A stretch of DNA of 64,000 nt from Crossiella sp. S99.2 (GTDB lineage: Bacteria; Actinomycetota; Actinomycetes; Mycobacteriales; Pseudonocardiaceae): NCBI RefSeq assembly GCF_023094165.1, contig NZ_JALMDK010000013.1, forward strand, positions 62,001 to 126,000, in the 5' to 3' direction. The translations under genes were made by a program, and so were the position numbers. Below, piece after piece: positions 60,631 to 64,000 of this stretch. Position 1 is the stretch's first letter. Every line of letters starts with the position of its first letter. The notes below the pieces were generated by a model, which had not been told where the DNA came from, made no database searches, and worked only from the letters and a program-made list of their open reading frames with translations.

Positions 60631-61504
60631 CCCGGCGCAACTCGCCGGCGAGTTCGGTCGCGAAGGCAACGAAGTCGCGGGGTTCCCGGCCGGTGATCTC
60701 GCGGACCGCCGGACTGAGCAGCTCGGCCTCGCCCGCGCGGTAGGTGGCGTACAGCTCCAGTCGCGCCCGGACCGCCCACTCCGGCACGCCGTTGCCCAGC
60801 ATGGCCGCGCCGGCCTGTTCCGGGGTGACGTCCAGGTGCCGGATCGGGCGACCAGCCACTGTGGACAGTGCGGCGGCGACTTCGGCGTAGGTCAACGCCT
60901 TCGGCCCGGTCAGGTCGTGGGCGCCGGCGTGCCGGACCGGGTCGGTCAGCGCCCTGGCGGCCACCGCGGCGATATCGCGGGTGTCCACCATGCTGACCCG
61001 GGAGTTCCCGGCGGGCAGCACGATGGCGTCCTTGGCCGCCACGGTCGGCAGCCACTGCACCGCGTTCTGCATGAAGGCGTTGGGGCGCAACAGGGTGTAG
61101 CCCAGCCCGGACTCGATGACGGCCTGTTCGGCCAGTCCGTGCTGGCGGTGCACCAGCGCGGACGCGGCCGGATCGGCGCCCAGCGCGGACAGTTTCACCA
61201 CATGCCCGACCCCGGCCCGGACCGCGGCCTCGACCAGCCCGGCCTGCACCAGGTCCTGCCGCGGGTGGAACGGGGTGAGCAGGAACAGCGAGCGGATCCC
61301 GGCCAGCGCTTCGGCCACGGTCCGCTCGCGTTCCAGGTCCACCTCGACCCGCTGCACCAGCGGATGCCCCGGCAGTTCGGATCCCTTGCGCACCAACGCC
61401 CGCACCCGGTGCCCGGCCAGGGTCAGCTCCCGCACCAGTGCCCGGCCGATGTTCCCGGATGCGCCGGTGACCGCCAGTTCAGGCGGCGTGGAGGGCGTGT
61501 GCAC
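60614..61504 (-). CDS. NmrA-like NAD(P)-binding protein
   Basis: A 296-residue atypical SDR: LAVTGASGNIGRALVRELTLAGHRVRALVRKG at the N-terminus, then LFLLTPFHPRQ, VVKLSALGAD and YTLLRPNAFMQN. The QxxN/xxNmrA pattern lacks a clear YxxxK. Homologues are NADPH quinone reductases or sensors. GTG 61504 overlaps the FAD oxidoreductase gene by 26 bases, so the two form one operon that begins at a cluster palindrome. Confidence 0.9.
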   Translation of the reverse strand: MHTPSTPPELAVTGASGNIGRALVRELTLAGHRVRALVRKGSELPGHPLVQRVEVDLERERTVAEALAGIRSLFLLTPFHPRQDLVQAGLVEAAVRAGVGHVVKLSALGADPAASALVHRQHGLAEQAVIESGLGYTLLRPNAFMQNAVQWLPTVAAKDAIVLPAGNSRVSMVDTRDIAAVAARALTDPVRHAGAHDLTGPKALTYAEVAAALSTVAGRPIRHLDVTPEQAGAAMLGNGVPEWAVRARLELYATYRAGEAELLSPAVREITGREPRDFVAFATELAGELRRDHAKT

Positions 61505-62597
61505 CGGCCCGCTCCAGGATCTCCGGCAGCTGGTTCTTGATCGCGGCGTCGGCGAGCAGTTCGCCGAGCACCGGGGCCATCTTGAACAGGTTGTGCCCGG
61601 CGATGGCGGTGACGCCGTCGGTGTGCCAGGCGTGCACAGCGTCCGAGCCCGCGGGCAGTTTGGTCATCACGCACACCCGGATGCCGATCGGGTCCGGTTC
61701 CAGGCCGGGCATGGCGCGGCGGACGTATTCGGTGACCCGGCGGACGTGGTCCTCCATGCCGGAGCCAGGGGCGAGCGCGCCGTTGGGGCCGAACGGGATG
61801 TCCACGTCCAGGCCGATCAGGCCGAGCACGTAGGTGTCCCGGTTGCCGATGGGCGAGCCGTAGACGGTCTCGCCGAAGGCCCCGGAGCGATCCACCCAGC
61901 AGGGCAAAGCCTTGCCACGGAAGGGTTCCCGCACCCGGTAGTGCGGCCGGGCGTGCAACGCGGACTCCAGCGGCACGTCCAGGCCGACTCCCGCGGCCAG
62001 TTTCGGCACCGCGGTGCCCGCGCAGATCACCACGTGCCGGGCCCGGTAGATGGCCTCGGTGGTCTGGATCTCCACCCCGTGCCCGTCGCCGGGCACGGTG
62101 ACGCTGTGGATGTCGGCGTTGACGATCCGGTCCCCGACCCAGCTCGCCAGCGCGTCAATGGTCCGCCGGGCCCGGATCGCGCCCGCACCGGGGTCGACCA
62201 GCAACGGTCCGTCCACTGTGGCCAGTGCCGGGAAAACCTTCTTGCCCTCACCGGGATCGGCGAAGCGGTGTGCCACCCCGTGCCGCACCATCCCGGCCAC
62301 ATCGGCGGGCCCCATCCCCGCGTAGACCGCACCCTCGGGCCCGATCAGCTTGCGCCCCAGGCGTTCCTCCCACCGGCCGAACCCGGCCCGCCCTTCCACC
62401 GCCAGCGCGACCAGGCGTTCGTTGTCGTGCCGGTGCCGGAAGGTGCGGGTCAGCCCGCCGGAGAGCCCGTGTCCGGGTGGCCTGCCGTCGAAGCAGGTCA
62501 CCGACACCCCGCGCCGGACCAGCGCGTCGGTGGTGGCCAGCCCGAGCACGCCGGCGCCGATCACCGCGACATCCAGTTCCCGCCTGTGCTCAGCCAT
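61479..62597 (-). CDS. MSOX-type FAD-dependent amine oxidase
   Basis: A 372-residue DAO-family flavoprotein. DVAVIGAGVLGLATTDALVRRG gives the FAD motif. Near the C-terminus RVCVMTKLPAG has the Cys that carries covalent FAD in monomeric sarcosine oxidase relatives, then GVTAIAGHNLFKMAPVLGELLAD. Members oxidise secondary or primary amines with O2. ATG 62597 has GGGGAGG upstream; a GTG at 62615 is less likely. Its promoter region carries cluster palindrome site 5, suggesting a step acting on an amino intermediate. Confidence 0.9.
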   Translation of the reverse strand: MAEHRRELDVAVIGAGVLGLATTDALVRRGVSVTCFDGRPPGHGLSGGLTRTFRHRHDNERLVALAVEGRAGFGRWEERLGRKLIGPEGAVYAGMGPADVAGMVRHGVAHRFADPGEGKKVFPALATVDGPLLVDPGAGAIRARRTIDALASWVGDRIVNADIHSVTVPGDGHGVEIQTTEAIYRARHVVICAGTAVPKLAAGVGLDVPLESALHARPHYRVREPFRGKALPCWVDRSGAFGETVYGSPIGNRDTYVLGLIGLDVDIPFGPNGALAPGSGMEDHVRRVTEYVRRAMPGLEPDPIGIRVCVMTKLPAGSDAVHAWHTDGVTAIAGHNLFKMAPVLGELLADAAIKNQLPEILERAGAHALHAA

Positions 62598-62711
62598 GCG
62601 CACGCCTCCCCGCACCGCTGCGGACCGAGCTGCCAGCCATGAGTGCCTCCTGGGTAACGACTGTGGCCGATACGGGCATCACGAGCCTGGCCGCCGGGGC
62701 CGCACGCGGGC

Positions 62712-62729
62712 ATCACGTGTTCTCGTGAG
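62712..62729. promoter_or_regulatory. Cluster palindrome site 5 (FAD oxidase operon promoter)
   Basis: ATCACG-TGTTCT-CGTGAG, one mismatch, centred 123 bases before the FAD oxidoreductase start. A second ATCACG half-site occurs at 62678-62683, about 83 bases upstream of the start, which is the distance seen at other promoters. The full site contains the stop codon of the upstream NmrA gene. Confidence 0.65.
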
Positions 62730-63591
62730 ATCCCCCGCCGAAGTCCGCGGCATGCTCGGCGACCCAGTCGCGGAAGCTCCTGCCGGGTCTGCCCAGCAGC
62801 TGCTCGACCACGCCGGTAGGTCCCAACGGTCTGGTCACCAGGGTCGCGTAGGCGTCCAGCACAGTGTCCACAATGGACTCATCCAGCCAGCTGAGCGCGT
62901 CCGCCCTGGCCTGGCTGACCGGGATCTCCTGCCAGCGCAAGGGCCGTCCGAGTGTTTCGCCGATGATCCGCACCTGCTCGCGCTGGGTGTGTATCTCCGG
63001 CCCGCTCAGCAGGTGTCTGGCTCCGTGGTGGCCGTCCTCGGTCAGCGCGCGCACGGCCACCGCGGCGATGTCGGCCTCATGGATCAGGGTGAACCCGGCC
63101 TCGCCGTGCGCGCCGCGCACCACGTCCCCGGCCCGCACCTGCCCCGCCCACTGCCGGGTGTTGGCGGCGAAGGAGAACGGCCGCAGGAACGTCCACTCCA
63201 GACCGGTCCCGGCGATCAGCCGTTCCACCCCGGCGTGGTGCGCGCCAATGGGATCGGACTGTTCCTCCAGGGTGTCCTCCACCGCCGCCGAGGACAGCAG
63301 CACGACCCGGCGGGCCCGCGCCGCGATCACCTCCACCACCCGGGCCGCCTCGGCGGTCGAACCCACCGGCCAGACCAGGAAGACCGTGTCCACGCCGGCC
63401 AGCGCGGCACTCAGCGCGGCCGGATCGGACTGCGCCCCGGTCGCCACCGGCACCCCGGCGGGCAGGTTGGCGGTGGCCGGATCGCGGGTCAGCGCCCGGG
63501 GTGTGCTGCCGCCGGCCAGCAGTTGCCGGAGCACCGCGCCACCGACGTTGCCGGTCGCGCCGGTCACCAGGATCTCGTTGTGTCGCTTCAT
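62713..63591 (-). CDS. NmrA-like NAD(P)-binding protein
   Basis: A 292-residue atypical SDR: ILVTGATGNVGGAVLRQLLAGGSTPRALTRD, VDTVFLVWPVG, VVLLSSAAVED, WTFLRPFSFAANTRQWA, ending DWVAEHAADF. It belongs to the NmrA/QOR2-like group of NADPH-binding quinone reductases or redox sensors. ATG 63591. It is divergent from an HxlR gene, a common pairing in which HxlR senses quinones or aldehydes, so it is probably a separate regulon. Confidence 0.9.
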   Translation of the reverse strand: MKRHNEILVTGATGNVGGAVLRQLLAGGSTPRALTRDPATANLPAGVPVATGAQSDPAALSAALAGVDTVFLVWPVGSTAEAARVVEVIAARARRVVLLSSAAVEDTLEEQSDPIGAHHAGVERLIAGTGLEWTFLRPFSFAANTRQWAGQVRAGDVVRGAHGEAGFTLIHEADIAAVAVRALTEDGHHGARHLLSGPEIHTQREQVRIIGETLGRPLRWQEIPVSQARADALSWLDESIVDTVLDAYATLVTRPLGPTGVVEQLLGRPGRSFRDWVAEHAADFGGGSHENT

Positions 63592-63666
63592 GTCCTGGAC
63601 GCTACGGAGCGGAGTTCAGCCAGGTAAGAACGCACTTTCGGGTAAGCTCCGGAGGTGGCGGTTGGC

Positions 63667-64000
63667 ATGCAGGCAGACCAGGACACGGTGGCGACGACCC
63701 GTGAGCGGCTTCACGTCGACTGCGCGGGCGCGGAGATCTTCAGCCACGTCACCAGCCGCTGGGGCATGCTCGTCCTGGCCGAACTCCTGGACGGCCCGCA
63801 ACGCTTCGCCGCCCTGCGCGACCGCATCGACGGCATCAGCGAGAAAATGCTCTCCCAGAACCTGCGCGACCTGGTCGCCGACGGTTTGCTCACCCGCACG
63901 GTGGAACCGGACACCCCACCCAAGGTGAGCTACCAGCTGACCCCGCCGGGCCGCGAGCTGGCGGAGAAGCTGTACGCGGTACTGGAGTGGATCGGCCACA
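63667..64000 (+). CDS. HxlR-family regulator (cut by window edge)
   Basis: The 111 codons visible contain a complete-looking HxlR winged helix: CAGAEIFSHVTSRWGMLVLAELLDGPQRFAALRDRIDGISEKMLSQNLRDLVADGLLTRTV. HxlR proteins often sense reactive electrophiles through a N-terminal Cys, here the Cys of HVDCAG. ATG 63667 lies 11 bases after GGAGG; a GTG at 63655 overlaps that site. The spacer to the divergent NmrA gene has two direct GGTAAG copies (63623 and 63641 regions). Confidence 0.88.
   Translation, partial: MQADQDTVATTRERLHVDCAGAEIFSHVTSRWGMLVLAELLDGPQRFAALRDRIDGISEKMLSQNLRDLVADGLLTRTVEPDTPPKVSYQLTPPGRELAEKLYAVLEWIGH

Overview
The window is high-GC actinomycete DNA with many GTG/TTG starts, stop-start overlaps, Tat signals and large SARP and LAL regulators. 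Gene content resembles Pseudonocardiaceae (Crossiella, Amycolatopsis, Kutzneria type). The genus is an inference. There is no rRNA, tRNA or CRISPR that I can see.

Layout. 1-1.9 kb: a pterin/GTP-type cluster (a glycosyltransferase start, a PTPS/QueD-like protein lacking key catalytic residues, and a divergent GTP cyclohydrolase II homologue with an altered active-site residue) plus a hypothetical gene. 2.0-8.05 kb: an approximately 6-kb islet, partly of lower GC, with CutA, an XRE-TPR regulator, small unknown genes and a large serine recombinase at one end; candidate attL and attR flank it. 8.05-8.77 kb: a non-coding block of long inverted repeats and a short tandem array. 8.8-44 kb: mostly standalone chromosomal genes: a SARP regulator, cytosine-type permease, isochorismatase-fold hydrolase, protein O-mannosyltransferase, GH92 mannosidase, three TetR genes around a quinone reductase, a RES protein, PAS protein, DJ-1/GlxA pair, sulfatase, ArsR/SDR pair, secreted chorismate mutase, OsmC fusion, methyltransferase, alpha-carbonic anhydrase, LAL regulator, a cation antiporter behind a probable yybP-ykoY manganese riboswitch, a DUF1023 hydrolase and a bicovalent-FAD oxidase.

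44.1-62.7 kb is the most interesting part: a candidate biosynthetic cluster for an aryl-diazo (cremeomycin-like) metabolite. It pairs CreE/CreD-type nitrous-acid genes (aspartate to nitrosuccinate to nitrite) with aspartokinase, GriI-like and GriH-like genes (aspartate semialdehyde plus DHAP to 3-amino-4-hydroxybenzoate), an O-methyltransferase and a CreM-type acyl-CoA-ligase homologue that could perform diazotisation. A LAL regulator lies inside it. Five copies of a palindrome, ATCACG-N6-CGTGAT, stand before five transcription units: creE-creD, the aspartokinase operon, the VOC-ligase-methyltransferase operon, a cupin gene, and an FAD oxidase-NmrA operon. I found no copy elsewhere in the window. 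This suggests one regulon and places the cupin, NmrA and FAD-oxidase genes in the pathway.

A second unexplained signal is a family of 21-22 nt intergenic repeat units alternating TTGGCC and GTAC cores, at seven or more loci (1.9, 8.05, 8.5, 13.6, 27.7, 39.3 and 49.0 kb). Some form perfect hairpins at gene ends, one forms a 73-bp near-palindrome between convergent genes, and one sits inside the candidate cluster.
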